DNA of 64,000 nt from an uncultured Eubacteriales bacterium (lineage in GTDB: Bacteria > Bacillota > Clostridia > Oscillospirales > Acutalibacteraceae). The position numbers were made by a program, and so were the translations under genes. Under the pieces are notes generated by a model. That model saw only the letters and a list, made by a program, of their open reading frames with translations, searched no databases and was not told the DNA's origin. Below are positions 8,732 through 17,115 of this stretch, piece by piece. Each line of letters begins with the position of its first letter. Position 1 is the stretch's first letter. The stretch lies in NCBI GenBank assembly GCA_934486705.1, contig CAKSQS010000002.1:65632-129631 (forward strand). The letters are read 5' to 3'.

Positions 8732-9627
8732 GATATATTATACTTGACCTTGAATGGGACAGCGCCTATTCGGTAAAGCACAAGCGTTTTATAAATCAGA
8801 TTTTGCAGATAGGCGCGGTAAAACTTAACGAAAGCTTTGATATTACCGATACCTTTGAAATAACAGTGAAATCCGCTATATCCAAAAAGGTTACGGGGCG
8901 TTTTGCGGAGCTTACGGGCATTACTACCGAAAAAATGCTTTCGGGCGTGCCGATAGATACGGCGGTTGACCGCTTTAACGAATGGACGGACGAAAACGCC
9001 GTTACAATGACCTGGAGCGATTCCGACCTTTACTCGATAAAGGAAAATGAGGAAAGCCTGCTATCGGGCGGCAGAACCTTTAAAATAGGCAAATACCTTG
9101 ATTTGCAGAAGTTTATTCAGGGCGAGCTGCGGCTTACAGGCTATACCGATAAAAACCAAATATCCTTAGCAGCGGCGGCTGAAAAATTAGGTGTGGAAAC
9201 CGAAAGCTTTGATTTGCACACCGCGCGGGACGACAGCCTTGTGTGCTCTGCACTGCTTAAAAAGTGCTATAATGAGGAGCGCTTTTCGGCGCTTATACGC
9301 AATACTGCCGACCCCGAATTTTACAAGCGGCTGCGGTTTAAGCCCTACCCGATATCCGATATTAACAGCGAGCTTATAGATAAATCGGCGCTTGAATTTC
9401 ATTGCAAGGTGTGCGGGGCTGACTGCAAAAGACTGTCTGCTTGGCGTTACCGCAATCGCTGGTTTACCGCGAAATTTGAGTGCCTTAAGTGCAAAAAGCG
9501 TTTTTTGGGACGTGTTGCGTTCAGAAAAACGTATGATGACGTTAAGGTTAGGCGGCGCGTTTGCGAGATAAAGCCGAAGCAGGAGAAAAAGAACGATGAA
9601 ATGCAGCCTGTGCCCGAGAAGGTGTAA
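8728..9627 (+). CDS. 3'-5' exonuclease (DEDDh) with C-terminal zinc ribbon
   Basis: A 299-residue protein whose first 185 residues form a DnaQ/RNase T-type exonuclease. Motif I is ILDLEWD (D7, E9), a central acidic motif is TWSDSDL (about D98), and HTARDDS (H164, D168) closes the DEDDh set. Residues 225-262 add two Cys pairs (CKVCGADC and CLKCKKRF) that look like a treble-clef or zinc ribbon, probably for nucleic-acid binding. The C-terminus is Lys/Glu rich. Translation starts in a 4-nt ATGA overlap with typA, and the end overlaps the radical SAM gene by 32 nt. Function may be DNA or RNA trimming; the exact substrate is not visible. Confidence 0.85.
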   Translation: MRYIILDLEWDSAYSVKHKRFINQILQIGAVKLNESFDITDTFEITVKSAISKKVTGRFAELTGITTEKMLSGVPIDTAVDRFNEWTDENAVTMTWSDSDLYSIKENEESLLSGGRTFKIGKYLDLQKFIQGELRLTGYTDKNQISLAAAAEKLGVETESFDLHTARDDSLVCSALLKKCYNEERFSALIRNTADPEFYKRLRFKPYPISDINSELIDKSALEFHCKVCGADCKRLSAWRYRNRWFTAKFECLKCKKRFLGRVAFRKTYDDVKVRRRVCEIKPKQEKKNDEMQPVPEKV

Positions 9628-10471
9628 CGCCGAACGGACAGAAAACGAAAATTTAAACGGCTTTTGTAAAATGCCCTTGCAGCCTGTGGCGGCAAGGGCT
9701 GCTCTGCATTTTTGGGAAGAGCCGTGCATAAGCGGGCAAAACGGCTCGGGAACGGTGTTTTTCACCGGCTGTAATTTGGATTGCGCCTTTTGCCAGAATT
9801 ACGAGGTCTCGCACCTACAAAAAGGCAAACCCATAACCTATGAGCGGCTTGCCGATATTTTCAGAGAGCTTGAAGAAAAGGGCGCGCACAATATAAACCT
9901 TGTAAGCCCGAGCCACTATGTAGGCGCGATTATAAGGGCGCTTGATATTTATAAACCGAAAATACCCGTGGTTTATAATTCGGGCGGATATGATACATCT
10001 GAAAATATAAGGGCGCTAAAGGACTATGCGGATATTTTTCTTATGGATTTGAAATATTTGAGCCCCGACCGCGCAAAAAAATATTCCGGGGCGGAAAACT
10101 ACCCGGAATATGCGGTTTCGGCTGTAAAGCAAGCCTATTTGCAACAGCCCGAATGTGTTTTTAAAAACGGTATAATGCAAAAGGGAGTTATTGTAAGGCA
10201 TTTGCTTTTACCGCTCGGAACGCGGGAAGCAATAGCGGTTTTTGACTGGGTGCGGGAAAATACGCCGGGGGCATATTTCAGCATTATGAGCCAGTACACG
10301 CCCTGCGGCAGGGCAGAGCAGTACCCCGAAATCAACCGCCGCGTTACAAAAAGGGAATATGAAAAGGTGCTGTCATATATCTGCAATACAGACTTTGAAA
10401 ACGTTTATATTCAGGAAAAAGGCAGTTCCGATAAAAAATTTATCCCGCCGTTTGATTTGGCGGGAGTGTAG
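9596..10471 (+). CDS. Radical SAM protein, PFL-activase-like
   Basis: A 291-residue radical SAM enzyme. The 4Fe-4S/SAM motif CxxxCxxC is GCNLDCAFCQNY (C59, C63, C66). A second Cys group at the N-terminus (MKCSLCPRRC and GFCKM) is typical of the PflA-like family COG1313. NSGGYDTSENI and the MDLKY strand support the TIM-barrel core. These proteins resemble glycyl-radical enzyme activases, but no glycyl-radical enzyme is present here, so the target is unknown. The ATG lies inside the exonuclease gene with AGGAG upstream, showing translational coupling. Confidence 0.85.
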   Translation: MKCSLCPRRCNAERTENENLNGFCKMPLQPVAARAALHFWEEPCISGQNGSGTVFFTGCNLDCAFCQNYEVSHLQKGKPITYERLADIFRELEEKGAHNINLVSPSHYVGAIIRALDIYKPKIPVVYNSGGYDTSENIRALKDYADIFLMDLKYLSPDRAKKYSGAENYPEYAVSAVKQAYLQQPECVFKNGIMQKGVIVRHLLLPLGTREAIAVFDWVRENTPGAYFSIMSQYTPCGRAEQYPEINRRVTKREYEKVLSYICNTDFENVYIQEKGSSDKKFIPPFDLAGV

Positions 10472-10502
10472 CACAATATTGAAGTTTGTAGTGGGTTTAA
10501 TA

Positions 10503-10575
10503 GGCTCCCTTCTTTTTGACGTAAGTCAAAATAGAGGGGAGCTGTCGTGTGTATGCACGACTGAGGGGTATTTTT
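10503..10575 (+). repeat. Modular hairpin intergenic repeat, copy 1
   Basis: The element begins GGCTCCC, contains the hairpin TTTTGAC-GTAA-GTCAAAA, then GGGAGCTG pairing back to the start, then hairpin GTCGTG/CACGAC, and ends ACTGAGGGGTA. It is the same family as the copies at 10659-10712 (opposite strand) and 59190-59317. Immediately after it, CTAATATCTA occurs twice about 21 bp apart, in a short imperfect tandem repeat. Confidence 0.75.
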
Positions 10576-10658
10576 CTAATATCTACTTTCTAACGTCTAA
10601 TATCTAATTTGACTGAGTGGTATTCAATCAAACTTTAGCTTTTATAACGCTTTAGTTT

Positions 10659-10712
10659 GTAACAATCCCTCAGTTTCGCTTCGCTCAACAGCTCCCTTTA
10701 CACAAGGGAGCC
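10659..10712 (-). repeat. Modular hairpin intergenic repeat, copy 2
   Basis: On the minus strand it reads GGCTCCCTTGTGTAAAGGGA, then GCTG, an AGCGAAGCGAAA segment, then ACTGAGGGATTGTTACA. The order GGCTCCC / GGGAGCTG / ACTGAGGG matches copy 1 in inverted orientation 85 bp away. With copy 1 it fills the gap between the convergent radical SAM and GNAT genes and may terminate both. Confidence 0.75.
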
Positions 10713-10749
10713 GATTTATCCCCATAACCTCCGATTTACCGTGCAAATA

Positions 10750-11253
10750 TCATTCCATTAAATAGGGAAAATACATACCGTCTATATCGGCGGTTTTTTT
10801 GTGCTTATAAAGCGCGGCACAATCGGTGGGTATGGGCTTTTCCGAAAGTATAAGCTCGGCAAAGCCGTTTGTCGGCTCGGCATAAATCGGTCTGTTTTCA
10901 TCAGCCGATATTTCAAAGCGCTTAAAGCCTAATTTTTCATAAAATTTGAAAAGCGGAGCATCGGCGGGCTTTAAAAACAAAAGCCTATCGGTTTCAAGCA
11001 AATTTATCAGTCGGGTCATATACCCTTTGCCGCGAAATTCCTTTTTGGTGGCGGCGGCAAAAATATAATAGGCGGGAATTATCCCGCCGCTGTTATGAAT
11101 ATTGCAGGGCAGGGCAAACAGCATAGAAACGGTTTTACCGTTTATACACAATGTCTTGCAGTGATCGGCGCAGGCGGAAAAAAGCCTGTTTTCAAAATCT
11201 TCGTCAATGCCGAAAGCCTCGCGGTATATCTCTTTACATTCGTTTATGCTCAT
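10750..11253 (-). CDS. GNAT family N-acetyltransferase
   Basis: A 167-residue single-domain GNAT protein. The acetyl-CoA-binding motif A is visible as AATKKEFRGKGYMTRLI (the R/Q-x-x-G-x-G/A pattern), and motif B as LFKFYEKLGFKR. Substrate is not predictable. The start codon overlaps the stop of the upstream DUF2156 gene in a 4-nt overlap, so the two are translated together. It is the last gene of the minus-strand PBP1 operon. Confidence 0.85.
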   Translation of the reverse strand: MSINECKEIYREAFGIDEDFENRLFSACADHCKTLCINGKTVSMLFALPCNIHNSGGIIPAYYIFAAATKKEFRGKGYMTRLINLLETDRLLFLKPADAPLFKFYEKLGFKRFEISADENRPIYAEPTNGFAELILSEKPIPTDCAALYKHKKTADIDGMYFPYLME

Positions 11254-12137
11254 TCCGTCACCTTTTTTACGGCGGAGTATTTTTTCACCATAACCGTCGG
11301 GTGATACGAAAGCTTGGCTTGCCGCAGCCCGTCAAGCCCCATATCGTCTTCGCGGTTTATATATTTATAATTTGCAAGCTCATTCGCGGCAAACTCGCGG
11401 TTTATTACCGTGTAGCCCTCGGCATACTCTGCAAGGGATTTTTCAATGTGAATATCGAAAACTTCCGTGTTTACGGCAGAGCCGAGCGTAAAGGCGACCA
11501 CCTTTTTTTCTACGTATATAATACCGCCCCGAATTTTAAGCGCGGCGGCGTTTTGCAGCATAATTTCAATGCCGTTTTTCTCGCAAAGCAGGTATTTATC
11601 CGCCCGCGTCTCGTTTTCGGCATACCACTCTTCGGAGCACCGCCTAATATCATCTGCATTTTCCGCCGTAAGCGGGCAATAGCGCCAGTCATACTGCTTT
11701 GAAAACGCGCTTATATGGTTGCGCTTGCCGTGGTATTTTTTGCCCGAAAGCGTGGCTAAATCGGCGCGGTTATACACATAATCAAATGCGTCGCGTTCCT
11801 CTGTAAAGGTGTAGTGCTCACCGAAAAGCTCTTTAAATTCGGAAAGGCGCGCGCCGTCCTGTACCCAAAATTCGGGGTATTCCGCGCCAGAATACTCGCG
11901 TATCATTTCAATACCCGTTTTAAGGTCGTCGCCGAACGGCAGGCGGAAAACGTTTTTACCGTTTTTTTCTGATTTTACAAAAAGGTGTCCGTCCTTTTCC
12001 GCCCACATATTGTTATAAATATTCTGCCACACAAGCAGGTTTACAAACGCGCCCTCGCACGAAAGCTCGCCGGGGCAGGCGGTGTACTTTAAAAGCCGCG
12101 GCGCGTCCTTAACTTCAAATTTTTTAAATTCAAGCAT
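11250..12137 (-). CDS. DUF2156 (phosphatidylglycerol lysyltransferase C-terminal-like) protein
   Basis: A 295-residue protein of two GNAT-like folds, as in DUF2156/COG4866. Recognisable pieces are GKKYHGKRNHISAFSKQY near residue 135, EEWYAENE, and the closing stretch YKYINREDDMGLDGLRQAKL. In MprF, the related domain transfers an amino acid from aminoacyl-tRNA to lipid. The short stand-alone form has no membrane part and its substrate is unknown. It lies 3 nt downstream of PBP1 and overlaps a GNAT gene. A cell-envelope role is plausible but inferred from position. Confidence 0.8.
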   Translation of the reverse strand: MLEFKKFEVKDAPRLLKYTACPGELSCEGAFVNLLVWQNIYNNMWAEKDGHLFVKSEKNGKNVFRLPFGDDLKTGIEMIREYSGAEYPEFWVQDGARLSEFKELFGEHYTFTEERDAFDYVYNRADLATLSGKKYHGKRNHISAFSKQYDWRYCPLTAENADDIRRCSEEWYAENETRADKYLLCEKNGIEIMLQNAAALKIRGGIIYVEKKVVAFTLGSAVNTEVFDIHIEKSLAEYAEGYTVINREFAANELANYKYINREDDMGLDGLRQAKLSYHPTVMVKKYSAVKKVTE

Positions 12138-12140
12138 ATA

Positions 12141-14501
12141 TTACCTGTTACTCTCGGTTTGCGATGCTGCGGAAGAGGATGATTGCGAAGAAGATGATGA
12201 CTGTGAAGAAGAGCTTTGTGCATTTTTCTTTTCTTCTGTGGCTTTCTTTTCTTCTTCTTCGGCCTTTTTAATTTCCGCAGGGGATTTAAGCGTTGTTCCC
12301 GCGTGGGCGGTGCAAACGCCGGGTGTATTGCTCTTTTTGTACCAGCCTACGTTTTTAGAGGGGCAGGCGGAGGTGGCAAGCAGCCCTGTGCTTGTGCAAT
12401 AATAGCGCTCCGTGGCGTAGCTGCTAACTTCAAATTCCTTGGGTTCAAGCCCTGTGTGAATTTTAGACATTACCGCGCTCCACATTACTCTTGCAATGCC
12501 GGCGTTGGATATTTGCTGCTGCTCATCATAGCCGCACCAGCAAGAGCCGATATAATAAGGAGTACCGCCTACAAACCACAGGTCGTTTGAGTTGTTTGAA
12601 GTACCTGTCTTGGCGTATATCTTCATATCCTTAACAGTGTTTCTCGCCGCCGCGCCCGTACCCTGCGAGCCGTAAACTACGGTTTGCAAAAGCTTGTTCA
12701 TAACTGTTGCGGTATCTTCGCTTATTGCCATTGTGGGCGCGCTGTCGTATTCAAATACAATTTCATCATGCTGGTCGGTCACCTTGGTGAAAAGGGTAGG
12801 GGCGTGGTATTGCCCTAAGTTGCCGAAAATAGCGTAAGCTGCGGCGGATTCCAGTGTGGTTATGCCGCCGTTTGTACCGCCCATGCCGAGCGGCGCTAAG
12901 TTTACATCCTCATTTGTAAGTGTGGTAATGCCGAGGGTTTTGGTAAGAAAATCAAATGAAACCTGTGTGCCGAGCTTATTTACAAGGTATACGGGAATGG
13001 TATTTACCGAGCGTTCAAGCGCGTACTGTACGGTAATATTGCCCCAGTAAGAATTGTACCAGTTAACGGGCGTCCAGCCGTTGTAATTTGTTTTTGTATC
13101 GTTTACAATGCTTGAATAGTGTATAATATCCTTTTCAATTGCGGGGGCATACGCCGCTATAGGCTTCATTGTAGAGCCGGGCTGGCGCAATGCGCTTGTT
13201 GCGCGGTTAAACCCGCGCTGACCGGTTTTTTCGCCTATTCCGCCCACAAGCCCTTTTACGTGACCGTTATAGTCCATAACCGTCATTGAGCCCTGCAGCG
13301 TAGCGCCGTTCTTGCCCTTTATGCCGTAGGTTTTTTGGTCGGAAAATACGGTTTCCATGGTTTTCTGAATATTCGCGTCAACCGTAGCGTATATTTTATA
13401 GCCACTTGAGTAGAATATCTGGTTGGCGTGGGTTTTTTCATAGCCGAACTTGTCCATAAGTGCCCGAACAACCTGGTCAATAAGCGCGTCAACAAAATAG
13501 GAGTTATTGTCGGTTTCTTTAAGCGCTTCCTTAGAGGCTACAATTTTAACCTCTTCCGCCTTCGCTTTTTCGTATTCTTCCTTGGTTATATATCCCTGGT
13601 CGTACATTTCGTACAAAACGGTTACGCGGCGTTTTTGGTTTGCCTCGGGGTAATCGTCGGGCGCGTAATATTTCGGGCTTTTGGTAATGGCGGCAAGGCA
13701 GGCACACTCAGACAGGGTTAAATCCTTAACACTTTTTCCGAAATAATAGTTTGCCGCAACCTCAACGCCATATGTGCCGTGCCCCATGGCTATTGTGTTT
13801 AAATAGCATTCAATTATAGTTTCCTTGACATAGTGCGTTTCAAGGTATCTCGCGCGCATAATTTCCCTGATTTTACGGCTCGGGCGCTGCGAGGTGTCTC
13901 CCGTAAGGTTTTTGACAAGCTGCTGCGTAATTGTAGAGCCGCCCTGATTGGAGGAGTAGAAGTGCAAAAACATATTTGCAAACGCCGCAAAGGTACGCTT
14001 CCAGTCAACGCCCTGGTGCTCGAAAAAGCGCTTGTCCTCAATGGCAACAAAGGCATTTACAAGATTTTGCGGTATGCCCTCGTAGCCCTCTTCATTAGCT
14101 TTTGCCGCCTTATCGTCGTATGATACCCATATGCGGTTGAACATACCGTGCAGGCGCTGGTATTCGGTGTAATTACCGTTGCCGTCGTCAGTGTATATGG
14201 TGGTTGTGAAGTTGAGCTTTAAATCGTCAAGGTCTTCGTCCATTTTGCCGTCAACCATTGTAAAGGCGTAAAGCAAAAAGGCGGATATAACTATACTTAC
14301 GGTTATAACGCCCACAAGAAAAAGGGTAAGCACGGTTTTTAAAATGCGTTCCTTGTGCGATTTCTTCTTTTTTCTGCCCTTTTTGCCCTTTACCGGCTCT
14401 TTTTCAATATGAGAGGAAAAGCTGTTAAGATCAAAGCTTTCTTCGCCTGTTTCTTCAAGATTTCCCGAATTATCGTAGCTGAATAAATCCTTATCGTCCA
14501 T
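12141..14501 (-). CDS. Class A penicillin-binding protein 1A (transglycosylase/transpeptidase)
   Basis: Bifunctional peptidoglycan synthase of 786 residues. A Lys/Arg-rich cytoplasmic tail precedes one transmembrane helix (about 54-80). The GT51 domain has IEDKRFFEHQGVD (catalytic E155) and GGSTITQQLVKN. The transpeptidase domain has the SxxK serine in RQPGSTMKP (S443), SVN in ERSVNTIP, and KTGTSNN. The C-terminal 50 residues are low-complexity Glu/Lys then Ser/Gln repeats, likely a flexible wall-facing tail. The ribosome binding site GGAGG precedes the ATG at good spacing. It heads a minus-strand operon with the DUF2156 and GNAT genes. It is called PBP1A-like; pbpF-like is also possible. Confidence 0.95.
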   Translation of the reverse strand: MDDKDLFSYDNSGNLEETGEESFDLNSFSSHIEKEPVKGKKGRKKKKSHKERILKTVLTLFLVGVITVSIVISAFLLYAFTMVDGKMDEDLDDLKLNFTTTIYTDDGNGNYTEYQRLHGMFNRIWVSYDDKAAKANEEGYEGIPQNLVNAFVAIEDKRFFEHQGVDWKRTFAAFANMFLHFYSSNQGGSTITQQLVKNLTGDTSQRPSRKIREIMRARYLETHYVKETIIECYLNTIAMGHGTYGVEVAANYYFGKSVKDLTLSECACLAAITKSPKYYAPDDYPEANQKRRVTVLYEMYDQGYITKEEYEKAKAEEVKIVASKEALKETDNNSYFVDALIDQVVRALMDKFGYEKTHANQIFYSSGYKIYATVDANIQKTMETVFSDQKTYGIKGKNGATLQGSMTVMDYNGHVKGLVGGIGEKTGQRGFNRATSALRQPGSTMKPIAAYAPAIEKDIIHYSSIVNDTKTNYNGWTPVNWYNSYWGNITVQYALERSVNTIPVYLVNKLGTQVSFDFLTKTLGITTLTNEDVNLAPLGMGGTNGGITTLESAAAYAIFGNLGQYHAPTLFTKVTDQHDEIVFEYDSAPTMAISEDTATVMNKLLQTVVYGSQGTGAAARNTVKDMKIYAKTGTSNNSNDLWFVGGTPYYIGSCWCGYDEQQQISNAGIARVMWSAVMSKIHTGLEPKEFEVSSYATERYYCTSTGLLATSACPSKNVGWYKKSNTPGVCTAHAGTTLKSPAEIKKAEEEEKKATEEKKNAQSSSSQSSSSSQSSSSAASQTESNR

Positions 14502-14535
14502 CTGATACCTCCGTCAGCTATATAAATACACAACT

Positions 14536-14564
14536 ATTATAACATATCGGAGTGATAAAATCAA
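14536..14564 (-). promoter_or_regulatory. Sigma-A-type promoter of the PBP1 operon
   Basis: On the minus strand: -35 TTGATT (14559-14564), a 17-bp spacer, and -10 TATAAT (14536-14541), 35 nt before the PBP1 start. It is divergent from the tRNA-Gln promoter. Confidence 0.75.
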
Positions 14565-14608
14565 CTTTAATAATTTTGCCCGTTTCGGAAATTCGCTGTA
14601 AAAAAAGC

Positions 14609-14636
14609 TTGACATTTTAAAAATATCTGATATAAT
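14609..14636 (+). promoter_or_regulatory. Promoter of tRNA-Gln
   Basis: TTGACA (14609-14614), a 16-bp spacer and TATAAT (14631-14636), ending 17 nt before the tRNA. Both boxes are consensus. Confidence 0.8.
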
Positions 14637-14653
14637 AGTTTTGTTGCCGATTT

Positions 14654-14727
14654 TGGGGAATTGTGTAACGGTAGCACGACAGACTCTGACTCTGTTTGTT
14701 GGGGTTCGAATCCCTATTCCCCAGCCA
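14654..14727 (+). tRNA. tRNA-Gln (anticodon CTG)
   Basis: The cloverleaf can be folded by hand. The acceptor stem is TGGGGAA/TTCCCCA, the D stem GTGT/GCAC, the anticodon stem ACAGA/TCTGT around the loop CTCTGAC, and the T loop TTCGAAT. Loop positions 3-5 give CTG, which reads CAG (Gln). The discriminator is G and CCA is encoded. Confidence 0.92.
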
Positions 14728-14758
14728 TACAAGGGCTACAAAAAAGATATAGCCCTCG

Positions 14759-14783
14759 AAAACCCCGATTTTATCGGGGTTTT
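14759..14783 (+). terminator. Terminator after tRNA-Gln
   Basis: The hairpin AAAACCCCGAT-TTT-ATCGGGGTTTT is a perfect 11-bp stem starting 31 nt after the tRNA. A second, weaker GGGCTA/TAGCCC pair lies between. Confidence 0.85.
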
Positions 14784-15013
14784 CGCCGTTTAATGGGGCG
14801 AAATTTTATTGTACGATTTCGTAGATGTAAAACGGATAATTTCCCTTTGTGTTGGGATTTGAACTTCCGTAAACTGAATATTTGCTTATCTGACCGATAG
14901 AACTAAAAAATCTATATGAACTTTATTCGGGCAGACAGCATCAACACCCTTGACCTTGTGAAATGAGCAAAGCATTCACATTGCCTGCACAGTCAGGATG
15001 GACACACCGGATT

Positions 15014-15755
15014 ATGTGCTTTTCGGGAACAGGTAACAGCCGTTATATAGCAAAGCAAATTGCAGGACAAGATTGTAGATGTGAATGCAAAAATAAAGGC
15101 AGTAGATTATTCGCCGATAAAAACAGGTGATAATCTAATAGTTGTAACTCCGACTTATGCGTGGCGTATTCCCCGAATTGTGTCGGATTGGCTTTCCAAA
15201 ACGAAATTGCTTTCTGCAAAACGTATTTGGTTTGTTATGAGCTGCGGCGGTGAAATGGGCAATGCGGCAAAATATAATCGCAGCCTTGCCGAGCAAAAGC
15301 ATTTATGCTATATGGGCACATATCAAATTCTTATGCCGGAAAACTATATTGCCATGTTCGGTGTACCGAAAACAGAGGAAGCAAGAATAATTGTAAAAAA
15401 TGCTGAGCCTGCGATTAAGGACGTCATTGCTTGTATTAAGGCAGAGCAACCTTTCCCTGTACCGCGAAACAATATCTATGACCGTTTTATGAGCGGTCCG
15501 ATAAATTCTATCTTTTATAAATTTTTCGTTAAAGCCTCCGCATTCAGGACGGGTGATGCTTGTATCGGATGCGGTCAATGTGTTAAAAACTGCCCGATGA
15601 ACAATATCACACTCGAAAACGGCAAGCCGATATGGGGAAATCAATGCACTCATTGCATGGCATGTATTTGCTATTGCCCCACAAAAGCAATAGAGTATGG
15701 TAAAAAGAGTATAGGAAAACCGCGTTACCATTTTGAGCAGTTAAAGATTAGATAA
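15014..15755 (+). pseudogene. EFR1-type flavodoxin/ferredoxin protein, frameshifted
   Basis: The first part reads MCFSGTGNSRYIAKQIA, the FMN-binding phosphate loop of EFR1-family proteins. It lies in a different frame from the rest, which continues DKIVDVNAKIKAVDYS through PTYAWRIPR to two 4Fe-4S clusters (ACIGCGQCVKNCP and CTHCMACICYCP). Removing one G from the GG at 15065-15066 joins the two parts into a continuous protein of about 246 residues, the usual family length. It is therefore a gene broken by a single-base insertion, or a sequence error. There is no convincing ribosome binding site. The intact family couples flavodoxin and ferredoxin electron transfer. The flanks (14784-15013 and 15756-15860) hold nothing recognisable. 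Confidence 0.8.
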
Positions 15756-15860
15756 TTGTAAAATTCCTGTTTGTCGAATTGAACAGCACATAGATTGTAG
15801 CAGTGTCACGAATCTCCCTGCCAAAAACAGAAAGGTATCTCTGTTGGGTACGGGTAGCAT

Positions 15861-15882
15861 GAAAAAAGCAATTGCTTTTTTC
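15861..15882. terminator. Palindromic terminator-like hairpin
   Basis: GAAAAAAGCAATTGCTTTTTTC is written here only as its halves: GAAAAAAGCAA pairs perfectly with TTGCTTTTTTC. The T-run on either strand fits termination. It lies between the EFR1 remnant and the convergent SDR gene. Confidence 0.6.
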
Positions 15883-15977
15883 AGTTATACTAATCTTGCG
15901 GTGTGCTTAATTGCTGCGCAGGGATATTTATTTTAACCGCGCAGGGGTGGTTGTATTTAAAGCAGCAAGCTCGAAAT

Positions 15978-16712
15978 TTATACAACAAACCCGCCGTTTA
16001 TTCCGAGAACCTGTCCCGTTATGTATTCCGCGGCAGGGGAGGAGAGGAAGCGCACTGCGGCGGCTACCTCGTCGGCGCTGCCCATACGCCCGAGCGGTAT
16101 ACCCTCAACAAAATCGTTAAGCTCTTCTATTGTAAGGTTTGAGTTCATTCCGGTTTCAATAAGCCCGGGGGCTATGCAGTTAACGGTGATGCCGCTCGGT
16201 GCTAATTCTTTAGCCAGCGCTTTTGTAAGACCTATAACGCCCGCCTTTGCGGCGGAATACGCCACTTCGCAGGATGCACCCACCTGACCCCACATTGAGG
16301 AAATGTTTATAATGCACCCTGATTTTTGATTTACCATAACCGGGGTTACCGCCTTGCAGCAGTTAAAAACGCCCTTTAAATCAATGTCTATTATGCGGTC
16401 AAAATCAATTTCGTCGGTATCGGTTATAAGTCCCTGATACGCCACCCCCGCATTGTTGACAAGCACATCTATACTGCCGAATTTATAAAGCGCTTCTTTC
16501 ACCATAATGTCCACTTCAAGCTTGTTTGCAACATTGGCTTTTTGGGTGATTACCGAGTAGCCGTTGCTTACAAGCGAACGGCAGAGCAGGTTAGCCGATT
16601 CGTAGGATTCGTTATAATTGATTACCACATTCCAGCCGTTCTGCGCAAAGAGAATTGCCGTTGCCGCGCCTATGCCCTTTGAAGAGCCGGTGACTATTAC
16701 TGTCTTTTCCAT
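15978..16712 (-). CDS. SDR family oxidoreductase, FabG-like
   Basis: A 244-residue classical short-chain dehydrogenase. The cofactor loop is VTGSSKGIGAA (TGxxxGIG) at residues 7-17, with NNAG at about 87. The catalytic Ser is in NISSMWGQVG and the Tyr-x-x-x-Lys in AYSAAKAG. The end, YITGQVLGINGGFVV, matches 3-oxoacyl-ACP reductases. Length and motifs fit FabG, but the gene stands alone, outside a fatty-acid cluster, so another ketone or sugar substrate is equally possible. A GGGGG ribosome binding site precedes the ATG. It is monocistronic, and its upstream region holds the repeat-rich segment at 16745-17115. Confidence 0.85.
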   Translation of the reverse strand: MEKTVIVTGSSKGIGAATAILFAQNGWNVVINYNESYESANLLCRSLVSNGYSVITQKANVANKLEVDIMVKEALYKFGSIDVLVNNAGVAYQGLITDTDEIDFDRIIDIDLKGVFNCCKAVTPVMVNQKSGCIINISSMWGQVGASCEVAYSAAKAGVIGLTKALAKELAPSGITVNCIAPGLIETGMNSNLTIEELNDFVEGIPLGRMGSADEVAAAVRFLSSPAAEYITGQVLGINGGFVV

Positions 16713-16743
16713 ATTAACCCCCGCTTATATTTTCTGAAATCCA

Positions 16744-17050
16744 GTATAACATAATTTTTTTGAAATTTAAAGCCCCAATTACAATAAATTGAGTTTACAT
16801 AACAGTGGGAAGTATATATCTTGTGTGATTTACATAATAAGTTAACATAATATTTAGACCTCGCAAAAATAACAGTTGACATAATTTTAAAAATGTTGTA
16901 TAACTATATTGTTGACCGCAAATGCGGCGTTTGCCGATTTTGCGGTTTACGTGACTTTAAACCGCCGTTATAAGAATTTGGTTTACATAACTTGGCATAA
17001 AATCTACATTTTGTGGCGGTTTGTCTTTCAAAACCCAAATTATAGTTTTT
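16744..17050. repeat. Non-coding segment with repeated ACATAA motifs and inverted repeats
   Basis: This lies in the roughly 400-bp gap between the SDR gene and spoIIM. Six related motifs occur: TATAACATAA (16744), TTTACATAA (16794 and 16829), TTAACATAA (16842), TTGACATAA (16876) and TTTACATAA (16982). On the minus strand they read TTATGTNAA. Nested inverted repeats follow: AAACCGCC/GGCGGTTT (about 16959 and 17015), AATTTGG/CCAAATT arms, and an imperfect hairpin at 16914-16950. No convincing gene is present. It looks like the end of an insertion sequence or a MITE. Families such as IS21 have multiple terminal repeats, but assignment to one is only inference. Confidence 0.4.
16876..16904 (+). 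promoter_or_regulatory. Candidate promoter upstream of spoIIM
   Basis: TTGACA (16876-16881), a 17-bp spacer and TATAAC (16899-16904). It points towards spoIIM about 210 bp away and lies inside the repeat-rich segment, so it may belong to a mobile element rather than to spoIIM. Confidence 0.45.
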
Positions 17051-17115
17051 AATGTTTTTTCGGTATATCTTGTCCCACTCCGGCATATTATTTCTTAGAA
17101 ACCGGAGGGAAGAAT

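Noticed and set aside
12082..12402. Plus-strand ORF rich in Glu, Asp and Phe over the PBP1 C-terminus
   Set aside because: It is the antisense reading of the Ser/Gln and Glu/Lys low-complexity tail of PBP1.
16904..17086. 60-codon minus-strand ORF in the repeat-rich gap
   Set aside because: It runs through the ACATAA repeats and hairpin arms, lacks a clear ribosome binding site and resembles no protein I know; the DNA repeats explain it better.
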